Origin: Artemisia argyi
Lineage: Eukaryota > Streptophyta > Magnoliopsida > Asterales > Asteraceae
DNA: 64,000 nt
Direction: 5' to 3'
Assembly: GCA_030686995.1 (NCBI GenBank)
Contig: CM060709.1
Coordinates: forward strand, 130,867,873 to 130,931,872
Below the pieces are notes generated by a model. It did no database searches, had not been told where the DNA came from, and was given only the letters and a program-made list of their open reading frames with translations. This document shows, piece by piece, positions 35,201 to 46,252 of this stretch (position 1 is the first letter of the stretch; each line of letters starts with the position of its first letter). The position numbers and the translations under genes were made by a program.

Positions 35201-35969
35201 ATTACTTAATTGTTTTACAAACCCTTGGGGGGAATACATGCTATTTTAACCGAGCACAATGTTTTTAAATTGTATGCTTGCCTGATTGTTTTATTATCAC
35301 TAAGTACCAGCCTTGCTAAACCGAGATCCCTTATTATGAACCATTTAATCACTAGCAATAGTGAGCGCAAATATTGTGAATAGGCCTATTGGGATTGACG
35401 AATCCCATTTGTATTGACTAAGTTCAAACAAATGCACTAATATTTGAGATTTAGGTATGTTAGCAAAGTACCTACCGGGATAAATCTGCCGATTGATATT
35501 GGTACACGTTAACGTTTTGGTGTCATAAGCTTAGTGTATAACACATTTTATGGGCGTATAATAACGTAGCCTACCTGTTTTGTTTTCCAAACATTGGTGT
35601 GAGTTTACAAGCTCACACTACCAACATATTGTGTTCAAAAGATTTAACAAACTCTATGAATATCACTCAACCTTTGTGTTGACCTCTCAAGCATGTATTT
35701 CAGGTTCATGACGATCAAGGATGGCACGGAATGGCACGGATACTCAAGAGGGCTATAAATTTTATTATCATTCGAAAACTCACTTAATGTGATTTGTAAA
35801 CATGGAACCAATTGGGACCTCATTTTATAATCTCTGATATTTATATATTTTGAATGATACATCTTTTAAAACGACTCAATTGGAGTTCGTTTTCTATTAA
35901 TGTGACTATTGTGCCGTCGAGTAACACCCAGTTTGAATTCCGCTGCATCCATGAATTGGGGGTGTTACA
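32270..35969 (+). repeat. 3' LTR of element D (3700 bp)
   Basis: Near-identical to 25659-29357. The 1-bp length difference is CAAGTTACAA versus CAAGTACAA near 34575. It is followed by TSD CTAGC at 35970-35974. Confidence 0.92.
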
Positions 35970-35974
35970 CTAGC

Positions 35975-37019
35975 TATCTTTTACTAATTGATTAGTTTGT
36001 TACAATTGGGTGGATGACGCGTTATATTCCTTAATACTATTCGTAGGGCCGTGTGCAATCTTCCCTAACTCTATAAGTTTCTACCTCTTCCTATGTTGAG
36101 CCGACAACTAGCTCCTAACATGGCATCCTTAGTAGTCACTTATGCATTAAATATAACCAAATAATCGTAGTACACATCCGATTCATGTTTCTTAAGACGT
36201 TCAAGCATGTTACCAATTGGAAGTCTGACAGTTTTCTTAAGCTTAACATCGATATCATTCATCCAATACAATTAATAACAAACAACCAACCAATAATCAA
36301 TAGCTAGGTTTCATTACATCTAAGCAAACACAAAGAAAACCTTGCCTACCATGTTAAAGTAAAGATAAGCATAAGATAGAATCAAACAACACATAGACAT
36401 ATTGAATGATTATTGGAAGACTTATCTTTATTGAAACATGGATGATAAAAGGGTGAAAAACCTAGTAAAATTCGACCTAGGGTTTCTTCAAACCTATCTC
36501 TAAAGTTCTCCCAAATTACTCTTTTAATAGATAAAAATTAGAAAACTATATATAGATTTTGAAGTCTGACGGCGTCACATTGTAATCCTGACGCCGTCAA
36601 CTTGCCACCAAAGAAATCCACGGATTGCCTAGATCCAATTCTGACGCCGTCTCTTGTAAATTGTTTCTTGGCCGTCTCTTGTAAATTGCATGTGACGGCC
36701 TTGGTGACGCCGTCACGCTTTAAATCCAAAAATTATTCTGGTGCGTCTCGTGTAACTTTTTTATCCACCTCTTTGCCATAACGTGACGTCATCACACGCA
36801 ATACATGACGCCGTCAGGTACTATTTCCAGCTTGATTTGGAGACTTTGCCGTTTTCTTCACTTTTCGCTCAAAAAACGTCCAAAATGTTTCCTTTTCCAG
36901 ATTTCTTCTCCAAAGTACCTAAAATGACAAAAGGAACGATTTAGGGCAATAATTTATAAAATAATCTCGACTTAGGGCTTAAATGACCCCCTAAAAGCAT
37001 AACACTTTTCGCCTCATCA
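35975..37019 (-). repeat. 3' LTR of element E, second part (right of D)
   Basis: Continues the LTR after D. It holds a minus-strand TATA-like CTATATATAG (36546-36555) and, upstream of it on that strand, TGACGGCGTCA and TGACGCCGTCA words (36567-36577, 36589-36599 and more to 36815). Relative to the right LTR it carries an extra 25-bp duplication around GCCGTCTCTTGTAAATTG. It ends GCCTCATCA at 37019. Confidence 0.85.
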
Positions 37020-37059
37020 AATACCCTTACACTTGAGATTTGCTTGTCCTCAAGGAAAT
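37020..37059 (-). other. PPT-proximal hairpin and polypurine tract of element E
   Basis: On the minus strand ATTTCCTTG, loop AGGA, CAAGCAAAT pair with one mismatch (37038-37059). They are followed by 18 nt, CTCAAGTGTAAGGGTATT, and then the LTR. Same spacing as A. Confidence 0.65.
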
Positions 37060-39392
37060 GCGCTTTTATTCTAATCAAAATACAAGCTAGGGTTCATTTT
37101 AACACTAATATAAAAGTAATTACAACAAATAATCATTCCACTTCAATCAAAACAAGCACGAAAATTATACACTAGCACCTCACAAATAGTGTTTAGATAC
37201 TCACATATCTCGGGTGTAATAAAAGTGTATATCACAAATGAAAATGTAAAATATCTCTCACTACCTGTCATAGCACATAGATTACCATAGGCTTGGGAAA
37301 GGATCAAACCTCCACCACTTGGTGTAAGAACCTAGGATAAACTATCAAAGAGGTCTTTTAAAAGGGTTGTAACGTGAGCTGCAGGGATATGATAAACACG
37401 GTTTTGTTGGATAAAGGTAATCTTTACTGGTGGCAAGTTAATCATCTTGGTCAATTACATGTACAATGTGGCGTTGCTAAGCCAAGACTCGACTCGACTT
37501 AAGCTAATGAAAATTAACAAAAATATAAAAAGAAACATTGAAGGAAACGGGATGGTATTCCATATGTTTTTCTCTTTCTTTCTTTTTCTAATATATTTTT
37601 TTATTATCATTTTTTTTGCATACACTCTTACCCTACCATCCAAAATAATACATCATAGGAGATTTACATTCCCCTTACACTTGAACTTTTACATACTTTA
37701 CAATCAACTATTCTAATGACTCGAATCAAGATAATCAAAACACTAGGAGTACTTTTAAAATATTAACGCACATATGGGGGTAATAATTGACGTCTTCCCC
37801 AATACTCCATAACAATAGTACTTTACCCATGAGTCCTAATCGTCCTAAAACAATATGTACAAGATATGACTCGACTTAGCAACCATGTAATCAATTATAT
37901 AATTAACTAAGGGTTTAAACATGTAACAATAATGCACTAAAGATGAGTGCATGCAAAGAAGGCTAAGGCGATTTGGGTGTACATTTGGGGTGGATTGTTA
38001 ACAAATTCTTCCTTTAAGTAAAATGCTTAAAGTTAGAAACGAAAAAGATAGGCTCGGAGGGATGTACTAAGGATATCGTGTACTAAAAATGAGTACAACG
38101 CAAAGGTGTGAGAAAAATTAATTGACTTTACTAGTAAATTATATTAACTTTATTGGTTAAGTAATTATGATACGGGTTTAACACAAGGGTTATCCTAATG
38201 CCTCTTATCATGTAGTAAATCCTACTACAGCAATGTAGTCTCACATGTGGTCTCGGGATGCATTACTAACGCAAGTTCTAGAATCTAAATACTATCAGTA
38301 CACTCATAAGCACCAACACTGAATGCTTTTTCCTAAAGATCTAAAGGCGAACCTCACATATTTGGGGTGGAAAATTTTTGAGTGGTATGGTTTTTTGTGC
38401 TAGTCATACAACTCTTATCCATGAGCCGCTTACTAAGACTAAAGCTTCACTCCTAAATGTTGTAAAAAATTAAATTTGGCGCTAAAATTGCCCTAAGAAG
38501 TATTTCTCTTAGTTTTATTACACACCTACTATTGAACAAACAAACATCAAGTGCAATTGTATTCTCTAAGGTATCATCATTTACCCTCCCCTTAGACTTA
38601 AGCTGAACATTGTCCCTAATGTTCAATAAAAAGGATGTAAAAGTAATGAAGGTAAAAGAATGAAACAAATACTCCCCTGATTCGTTCGGTGTGGATAATG
38701 CGTTAACAAGGTTAGATCCTCCTCCAAGAAAATGAACGTTGAATGCTTCCCTCTAGAAATATAAATCATCTTCTTGTCCAATATAACCTGTTAAACCTGA
38801 GAAAACAATCAAGGTAAACCTCACGTAAAATCGGCGGAAATCTCTATATATAATAAAATCCTAGAAAACAAATAAAGATATAATGCTTGCGGAATGAATA
38901 TTTGCAGATTTCCTGGAGTTTATAAAACTAAAGAATTAACAAAAACTTTATGACTCCGGCAGAAAAGCAAGACTTGCAAAATTTTTCAGAATTTTACACC
39001 TGACGCCGTCAGGTTATGACCCTGACGCCTTCAGAATGCTCTGACAGAAATCTTATGTTAAGTTTCCAGAAAAGTTCTGGAAAAACTCACGCCTTAATTC
39101 CTGGAAATCCTGCAAAATATCATTATGACTCAATACAAGCATTTGACTCACACAAATACTAATATGCACATTCATTTAAGATTGTTGTGGTTCATGTCCA
39201 ATCTCGTTCTTATAAACAAATTTAGATTTCCCTTACACTTATCTTTTACAAAATACCTTTACATGTAATTAAGACGAAGTTACAAACAAAATAAAGTATT
39301 TTCACAATTTATTTTGAAATATTAACCATAAACAATAAAAATCAAACATGCATACGGAAACAAATAAAATAAAATCAAACAAACAAATAAAA
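37060..39392 (-). other. Noncoding 3' region of element E
   Basis: Colinear with 5898-8221 of A but diverged. It contains the internal GGGA-type hairpin (38605-38624, one stem pair lost) next to purine tract GGGGAGGG (minus), and TGACGCCGTCA words near 39000-39030. No gene. Confidence 0.55.
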
Positions 39393-39449
39393 CTTGGGTT
39401 GCCTCCCAAGAAGCGCTTTTCTTTATTAACGAGTCTTGTAGCTTGACTC
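39393..39449 (-). other. Post-ORF RNA module of element E
   Basis: Minus strand: GAGTC, 9 nt, GACTC, TTAATAAAGAAAAG, then CTTGGG, loop AGGCAA, CCCAAG, a perfect 6-bp stem at 39393-39410. Same layout as A and B. Confidence 0.65.
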
Positions 39450-39463
39450 AAAGTCACGGGGTA

Positions 39464-40418
39464 TCCTATGTGAGTGAGATCCTCATCGAGGACATCTTTA
39501 GGATCAAACTTAGGTTTTAATTTCCTATCGGTACGCTTAGTACGGTATGACTTTTCAAACTTTTCTCCATACGGATCATATAGAATCATCTTCATATGTC
39601 ATGATCCATCACCTTCCTTAGGTGGCTTGTCCTAATTCCATTTACATTTATCACCCTCCATTTTCCATTTGTTCATTCCTAAGTTGATAGGCATCACTCC
39701 TAGGAATTCAATCATTTTCCTAAAGACTAAGGGATCCTCAAAGGGGTTTAGTTCTTCATCCCTAGCTATGAGTTGCTCCACCGAATGTGTTCGGTTTATG
39801 AATTCCTCCTCTAAATAAAATGGGCGTTGAGGTCCTATGAAGTCTCTATTAACCCAAGGTCTGTATCTAGATGGTCTCCTATTCAAATCTACCCAATGAG
39901 GTGTTCGTTCCTCATTAGTATCATAGGCATGTTTCTTAACATCAGATACCGACCAAGTTTCTCCTTCTCCTACCGCTAGTCTAGATTCTTTACAATCAAT
40001 CATCGCACTTGCGGTAGCTAAAAATCCTCTTCCTATTAACAAAGGGCATGTAGTCTCACTAACCATATCAAGGACGTGGAAATCGGCTAACATTGTCAAC
40101 CTTCCTATATGCACTAATACATCCTTCACTACCCCAACCGGATATGCTACACTTCCATCCGCAAGAACTATGATTACCTCCGTTTCATCTAATTTTCCCA
40201 GCTTAAGAGTGGTGTAAAGAGATAACGGAAGCAAATTTAAGCTTGACCCAAGATCGGCTAATGTGTCAAAAGCCTCAGAATTTCCGATCTTACAATGTAA
40301 AACAAACATGCACGGATCATCTAATTTTTTAGGAAACTTGTTTTGAATGAAGGCAGTCCCATTTTTGCCCAACTTAAGTTTCTCCTCATATTTCTCAAAA
40401 AGGGCATTGTACTAGGGA
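39464..40418 (-). pseudogene. gag-pro: Protease part of the gag-pro ORF of element E
   Basis: Continues the E gag from 58369 after the F insertion. It contains the aspartic-protease motif ADLGSSLNLLPLSLYTTLKL and the hydrophobic-Gly motif LLIGRGFLATASAMID. Stops relative to A: a TAG in place of Tyr near 40410, and two Trp codons changed to TAG and TGA near 39600-39632. The normal stop seen in A is also altered, so the frame reads on into the RNA module. The copy is inactive. Confidence 0.85.
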
Positions 40419-41295
40419 GCTTGTGTAACAACCCATAAAAACCCGTTACTATCATTCACATTACAAATACCTATAGTAGGTATTTAACAGGTAAATTTTT
40501 GCTTTTTATGTGCTTTTATTACTTGCATGACTCACTAGACCTGCTCACGTATCTACACAAGCCAAATAACTCAACACTCACATCCTAAAAACCCAGGTAT
40601 GTAAAGCATAAAATCATAACAACACCATAATAAGTAATTTACCAATCTAAAACACTAAACATAAACACAAAACCCTAATAAACACTAATAAAACCTTAAG
40701 TAGGATTATGTGCTTATTTGAACCTATATGCTTAGTTTAACTAGTATGACAGAGTCCAAGGCTTAAGTATGAGTTTCCTTAGGAATATTTGGATATCTTA
40801 GGACCATTAGACTATAGTATAACCCTTTAGAACTTAGGTACTAAACCCTTAAGCACAAAACCATAACTAGGTTATAACTAGCTAGAATTAGGTCTAAACC
40901 ATCCCAAAACTTCCACATAGGTCACTACCACTTAGTATAAGCCTCTTAGGACTTAGGAATAGTTATTAGACACTCATAGGACACTAATCTAGGCACTAAA
41001 CCATAGGATAAACCCTTGTCTCTCACTAAATACACTTAGGTCATTTAGGTTACAAAACTAGGTCAAACCTTCCCAATTCTTTCCCATAAGTTACCCTCAC
41101 TTAGAATAAACACTTTAGGAACTTAACTTAGGCACTAAACCTTAGGTAAAACCTTAAACACTTATTAAGTAGAACTAGGTCTAAACTTAACTAAAATAGG
41201 TAAAACCTAAACATAAGCACCTCAAGCACCTCAACCTAGCACCCTAACACCTTAGTCATACCCAAGCACACACCCTAACACCCATAAGCACCCAC

Positions 41296-41494
41296 ACAAG
41301 TAGGTGCATCACCTACTTGTCTAAACCACCACTAATCACCACTAAACCACCACTAATCCTCCACTAAACCACCACTAATCCACCCCTAATCACCCTAAAC
41401 CACCACTAAACCTCCCAAGAAGCTTACAAGCACCTCTAAACACTCACTCACACACCTCCATGGCTGCTTACAAGTAGGTGCATCACCTACTTGT
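41296..41494 (+). promoter_or_regulatory. Twin perfect hairpins upstream of the F TATA box
   Basis: ACAAGTAGGTG, loop CAT, CACCTACTTGT (11-bp stem) occurs at 41296-41320 and again at 41470-41494. The same pair is in the other LTR at 55727-55751 and 55901-55925. All four copies are intact although the LTRs have diverged around them. Confidence 0.7.
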
Positions 41495-41651
41495 GCCGCG
41501 GCTTCACCTCCTCCACAAACACCCCAAACCGCCATATAGACTAGCCCCATCACCATGGTAGCTTCCATGTCACCATGTAGCTGCCATGAGTCACCTCCCT
41601 CCCCCTTGACACCTCCTATTTTCTTTGCTTGGCCACCACTCCTCTCGTACA

Positions 41652-41660
41652 CTATAAATA
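41652..41660 (+). promoter_or_regulatory. TATA box of element F
   Basis: CTATAAATA, followed by a pyrimidine-rich stretch CTCCCTCTCT. The equivalent in the 3' LTR is 56095-56103. Confidence 0.6.
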
Positions 41661-44003
41661 CTCGCGACTCCCTCTCTATTTCATTCACCCCTCTCCTTTT
41701 ATTTCCACCTCAAATCTTCTGTAGTACTAGTAGTATACGAGCTATAATGAGCCTATGAGTCGAGCAAAGTGAGCCTTGAGGCCTTGTCGAGTCCCATTTC
41801 CCATCGCTAAAACCCTAACCCTAGTTTAACCCATGTAAAACCTTCCCTAACCAAGTAAGCTTTACATTTAGTATTCTTTAGCTTTAGTTTAGTCTTAGGA
41901 TAGTATTAGGATGCCTTAGATACCCTAGGAACCCTTGCATGAGCCTTAAACCATTTCATTTACTAGTTTACATTTTAAAACCCTAGACTGAGTCGTATAC
42001 TTGCATGCATGCTATAAGTCATTTCTATAAGTCATAAACTAGTTATAGATAACCTAGATAAGCTAATATAAGTCAAACATAAGCTAGAAAACTTAGTTGT
42101 TAGATAAAATATAAGTTACATGCATTTAGGACTAGTTTAGCAAAACTTTACATGCATAAGGGTATATATCATAAATTCCTGAAATTATAAAGTCTAGGGA
42201 CTGTTTTTGACATTTCCTAGAAGTTATAAGTGTAAGGACTAGTTTTGCATAATATTAAAACCTTAGGATATATATTAAAATAATTTATAAACTAAAAAGG
42301 ACTAAATACGTAAATATTATAAAGTTAAAGGTCTAAATGGTAAATATAAGAGTCTAAGGTTAGTTGTGCCATTTAATTAAAATATTAGTTGTGTTAAGTA
42401 TAGATAGTTATAAGTATAAATAATATAAGTATTATAAGTTTAGGGTAGAAAACGTAAATATATAAACTATAAGGATATAAAATGAAAATATCATATAAAT
42501 ATAAAACCTAAATAAAGTTAGAATCATAACACAATACTAGGGAGCTTCATGCGAGGAGTACTATGTGGATATTTCGTTTTGACGAGTTTGTTGGGTTTAC
42601 GAATTAAAGTGCCCTAACTCCTCGAACGATTATTGCATATACTTCTGAGATATGATGGCCCGAACGGTGATATGATTATAACTACACCCTAATAACAACA
42701 TAACTCAATAATAGGGAGCCATGTGTGAAGAGTATTCACTTCTGAATTATGATGACCCGAACGGTATTATGTTGATAACATAATACAATAGTAGGGAGCT
42801 TCATGTGAGGAGTCATATACTTCTGAATTACAATGGCCTGAACGGTGTTATGTTATATCTAAAACATTAATAAATCTAAAAAATAACTTAACAAACATAA
42901 ACAAGATAACTAAAGCTTGACATACATCCAAAACCAACAACACACTAGGATACGTGAGTAAGGCGGTCTAGTTTCCGAGTCACTACTTGCATTACTTAGA
43001 TTACTCTAAGCCCAGGAGAGTTTCGTAGCCTCACACTTTTTAAATTCTGTGAGTTCATAGCCTCATACTTTTTAAAATGCTTTCACTCTAAATGCTTTAT
43101 AAACCCTCTGAGGGGGATACATGCAAAATACTTTACTTAAAACCGAATATAAGTCTTTTTCTTTCGTTGTTGCACGAGTAAACTAACTGCCACCACTACA
43201 TAACTAAATTCATGAATCTAATCGTTTGGGATATTTTACCCACGTGATTGCGAATATAGTTGATAGATCTATTGGAGTTTGACAACTCCCGTTGGTATTA
43301 ACACCCCACTAGGTGGTACCAATAAGTACTATATTTGAATCCACTGAAGGAATAACTTTGGCAAGTTATTCTTCCTATCCCCTCATGTTGGGTCTGCAGC
43401 CCACATGACCCGGATTGTTAAGGTGTAATTCATGAGCTTAGTGCAACATACTCCACTCCTGATAATTGTGCATGCATCACAATTATCACATAACTTACAC
43501 TTTCTCAGATGGGTGTAACAACTGAACCCAGGGAACTTGTATTCACTAACACCTAAACCTATGATTCTCACTCAACACCTAGTGTTGACTTTTTAAGCAT
43601 GTATTATAGGTATATTTCTTCTATGGAGCCATGGCAGAAGGAGGTACTGAACTCGAAGGACTTTTCATGGTTATCATTCAAACATAACCTAACTCCTAGA
43701 TTTTTGGGACCTCATCAAGAATAAAAGTATATCTTTTATAATTAAAACTCTGATAATTATGAATGATAACTAAATTTCCAAAAAGTCTATTTTCGCGTCG
43801 TTTTCTATTACTGTAACTGTGTTACTATGAAGTAATACCCCAAACACTTAATCCGCTGCGATCGGTGAAAAATGGGGGTGTTACAAATTGGTATCAGAGC
43901 TTCAGTTGTAGAGAACAAGGTCAAAACCTAACTACAACTATTTTTCCTAAACCCGAGAAAGTCCTCAGTACCTCTGCCATCCTCCGTAACCATACGTGCT
44001 AAG

Positions 44004-44066
44004 GTAAGTATAATAATTGCCTGCTTAACTGCTAAATGATTTACAATATTTTTCTTTATTATATAG
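44004..44066 (+). other. Candidate short leader intron in element F
   Basis: The donor AAG|GTAAGTATAAT at 44001-44014 and the acceptor TTTTTCTTTATTATATAG ending at 44066 both look strong, and the acceptor lies 2 nt before the start codon of the F ORF. At 63 bp it would be at the short limit for a plant intron. Confidence 0.35.
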
Positions 44067-44068
44067 TT

Positions 44069-44773
44069 ATGTCTACTCCCCACTACTCTACCCCTGTCTC
44101 ATCTAGCCTACATCCGGAGAATGATCTTTCCTCTCCGAATGTACTAGATTATTCCCCTAAACCCTATAACTTAGAAAATTTTACGAATAGTTTAGATATA
44201 CCTTCACCCTTAGGATATACCCCTTCTTTAGATAACCCTCATTTAAAACACATAAGAGATTTCTATGCTAAGACATCACCCCTACCTCCCCTAAACCCTA
44301 TTATACATCCACTTTTCCCTACCCCTAGATTAGAACCCCATGGTTTCTTTCTCTCGAGAGAACCATATATACCTAAACACCCTATCCCTACCTATACCCC
44401 TAGATATGACCTTAGGCAACCCTATACCTTAGAACCTACCCCTTACTTAATAAACCCTCCTATTCCATCTTGGAAACATGAAATTGGAGAAAAAACCTAT
44501 AGGTTAACTCTAGAAGATGAGGAAAACCAATTAGAGGAAATTTTAAATAACTTAGATGAAATTTTTCTTGATCTCCTTGAGAAGATAGAAAAAGGTCATA
44601 ATAATAATAACTTAGATAATCAACCTGACTATAGTAGTTTAAGAAATACTTTTCAAGAAAACCGTTTTAAAATAGCTAAAATACAGAAAAACCAAATGAA
44701 ACATCACCATAAAATAGCCTTTGCCCGCTTTAGGATTTGCACATTAGAAAAGGTAATAGATAATGATGAATAA
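44069..44773 (+). CDS. Orphan Pro-rich ORF of element F (234 aa)
   Basis: I do not recognise this protein. It occupies the gag position, about 180 bp after the 5' LTR. The start chosen is ATG 44069 (MSTPHYSTPVSSSL), after the candidate intron; an upstream Met at 44036 lies inside it. The first 150 residues are Pro/Tyr/Leu-rich with repeated Thr-Pro and Ser-Pro (PTYTPRYDLRQPYTLEPTPY). The C-terminal part is acidic and probably coiled coil (LTLEDEENQLEEILNNLDEI, LEKIEK), with a basic His-rich tail (QMKHHHKIAFARFR). No zinc knuckle or capsid motif is seen. The intact frame in an otherwise decayed element suggests past selection, but this could be a relic. Confidence 0.55.
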   Translation: MSTPHYSTPVSSSLHPENDLSSPNVLDYSPKPYNLENFTNSLDIPSPLGYTPSLDNPHLKHIRDFYAKTSPLPPLNPIIHPLFPTPRLEPHGFFLSREPYIPKHPIPTYTPRYDLRQPYTLEPTPYLINPPIPSWKHEIGEKTYRLTLEDEENQLEEILNNLDEIFLDLLEKIEKGHNNNNLDNQPDYSSLRNTFQENRFKIAKIQKNQMKHHHKIAFARFRICTLEKVIDNDE

Positions 44774-45936
44774 ATTTTTCAATCAAACTTAGAAAACACT
44801 AACTCATGGAATTAGGAAATTAGGAAACCTTAGAAAACCCTAAGTAAATATATAACCCTAGGAGATATGCCTTAGAATAGTTAGTGCCTATAGGATATGT
44901 AAGATAGGAAATCAATAAAACAAGTTAGGATTTAGAAATTACCTAGTACCCCTCAAAGGATAGATTAGATAACTAGACTTAGGAATGCCTTTCACCTTAG
45001 GACACCCTTAACCCAATAGAAACCCTTAGGAAAATTAGGTATAACCCATAGAACGTAACAAGTTGGGTACTTGTTATAACCTACCCTTAACCCTTACCCT
45101 TAGAACCTTAGGAAACCTACCCCGATGTCTTAGGTACATAGAATCTCTAAACTGTTTTAAATTTCCCTTAACCTAACGTTTTCAAAATACTTTTCCCTTA
45201 CTGATGGTGAGAATCTTCATTCTACACCATAGAGATCTGAATTATTTCTCCTCCGATCTCTAAACCTTCACTTCTTTCCTTAGCTTTCTTAAGCTATCTT
45301 CGTTCTAGTTAGTGATTCTACCCCTAACTATCCCATATGTAAATATATGATCATCATATATAAACATATTCCTACTCTTTTTCCTCTTTATTCCCTTAGA
45401 TTACTATGATTCCCGAGCTAGTTTTCCCCATTCCCCTTAGTAAACCCCAAAACCTTAATTAGGATTCCCATACTTGAGGTTAGAAATAACATTAGGACAT
45501 CCCTATAAAGCATAAACTTAGGAATAGAAAAATTTAGATTAATAGGATAGGCTATCTAAGAAACCCTTGAGGAAAATAGAAAAATAAATAAGACTAGGAA
45601 ATTTTAGGAATAATTAGGATAGAAACCAAAACCCCTACCCCAATAGATAGATAGATACCCCTATAGGATAGGATTTAATAGGAATACATTAGGTTTAGAA
45701 GATATATTAGGAAAAACCTAGGATTAGATAACCTTCACCCTAAGCCTTTAGACCCCTAGTTTAGAATAGACACATTAGCAAGCTTCTACCCTATAGGAAT
45801 AAGTAGATTTAGGTCATAGATTACCCATACCTAGCCCTTAGGATACCCATACCTATACACTTGAGGATTTTATATTATACCTTAGGATTTGACAATTTTT
45901 AGAATACCCATTAGGAAATTTCACTTAGAAGATACT
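44774..45936 (+). other. Noncoding stretch of element F rich in TTAGGA/CCTAA words
   Basis: About 1.1 kb with very many CTTAGG, TAGGA and CCCTAA words but no true tandem array. No coding evidence. Confidence 0.5.
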
Positions 45937-46170
45937 ATGGATAGTACCCTAGCTGGTTTCAAATTCCTAGGAATAGTAATACTCATAATAATAGTAATAA
46001 TGGTAGTATTAGACAACTTAAAACAAAAGAGAAAACCTAAAACTACACCTAAGAATAAGGATACACCTAGTCAACCCTTAGAAAAGAAAACACTTAGACC
46101 TAATCCCTCTTTAGAACCCTCTACCTCAATGGAACCAAACACCTCACCCTTAGAAATTAGGATTAGTTAG
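45937..46170 (+). CDS. Small single-pass membrane ORF of element F (77 aa)
   Basis: The likely start is the Met at 45937 (MDSTLAGFKF); the frame is open from 45889. Residues 8-28 form a strong hydrophobic segment (FKFLGIVILIIIVIMVVL), followed by a basic stretch (KQKRKPKTTPK) and a Pro/Ser-rich tail, which predicts a one-pass membrane protein with a basic cytosolic side. An AT-rich stretch can give such ORFs by chance. Its conservation in other copies is unknown to me. Confidence 0.35.
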   Translation: MDSTLAGFKFLGIVILIIIVIMVVLDNLKQKRKPKTTPKNKDTPSQPLEKKTLRPNPSLEPSTSMEPNTSPLEIRIS

Positions 46171-46252
46171 GAAAAACTAGAAGAACCTTAGGGGGGAAAA
46201 CAAAACTCTGGGAAGAAATCTAGTAAATCTAAAACTCCATCAGGATACTCTC

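Larger units (their letters stand above)
25654..35974 (+). mobile_element. Element D: LARD-like non-autonomous Ty3/gypsy (Tekay-like ends), TSD CTAGC
   Basis: LTRs of 3699 and 3700 bp flank a 2.9-kb internal region with no coding potential. TSD CTAGC is perfect (25654-25658, 35970-35974). The LTR starts TGTAGCAACCC and ends GGGGGTGTTACA, and the primer-binding site is GATTGGTACCAGAGCC (initiator-Met-tRNA type). These ends are those I know from Tekay/Del chromoviruses. By eye the LTRs differ at about 12 substitutions and one 1-bp indel, roughly 0.3%, so the insertion is young. Very long LTRs around a noncoding centre is the definition of a large retrotransposon derivative (LARD). Confidence 0.92.
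40424..43885 (+). repeat. 5' LTR of element F (3462 bp)
   Basis: U3 (about 40720-41420) is crowded with CTTAGG / CCTAA words. Two perfect hairpins at 41296-41320 and 41470-41494 precede a TATA box at 41652. The R/U5 part has a 43274-43289 hairpin and a candidate intron whose donor is damaged in this copy (CAG|GAGAGT near 43015). Confidence 0.9.

Noticed and set aside
25659..35969. 3.7-kb direct repeat as a possible segmental duplication or assembly error
   Set aside because: TG...CA ends, TSD CTAGC, primer site and polypurine tract identify the copies as LTRs of one element.
40720..41420. Interstitial telomere repeat
   Set aside because: Words resemble CCCTAAA but do not form a tandem array.
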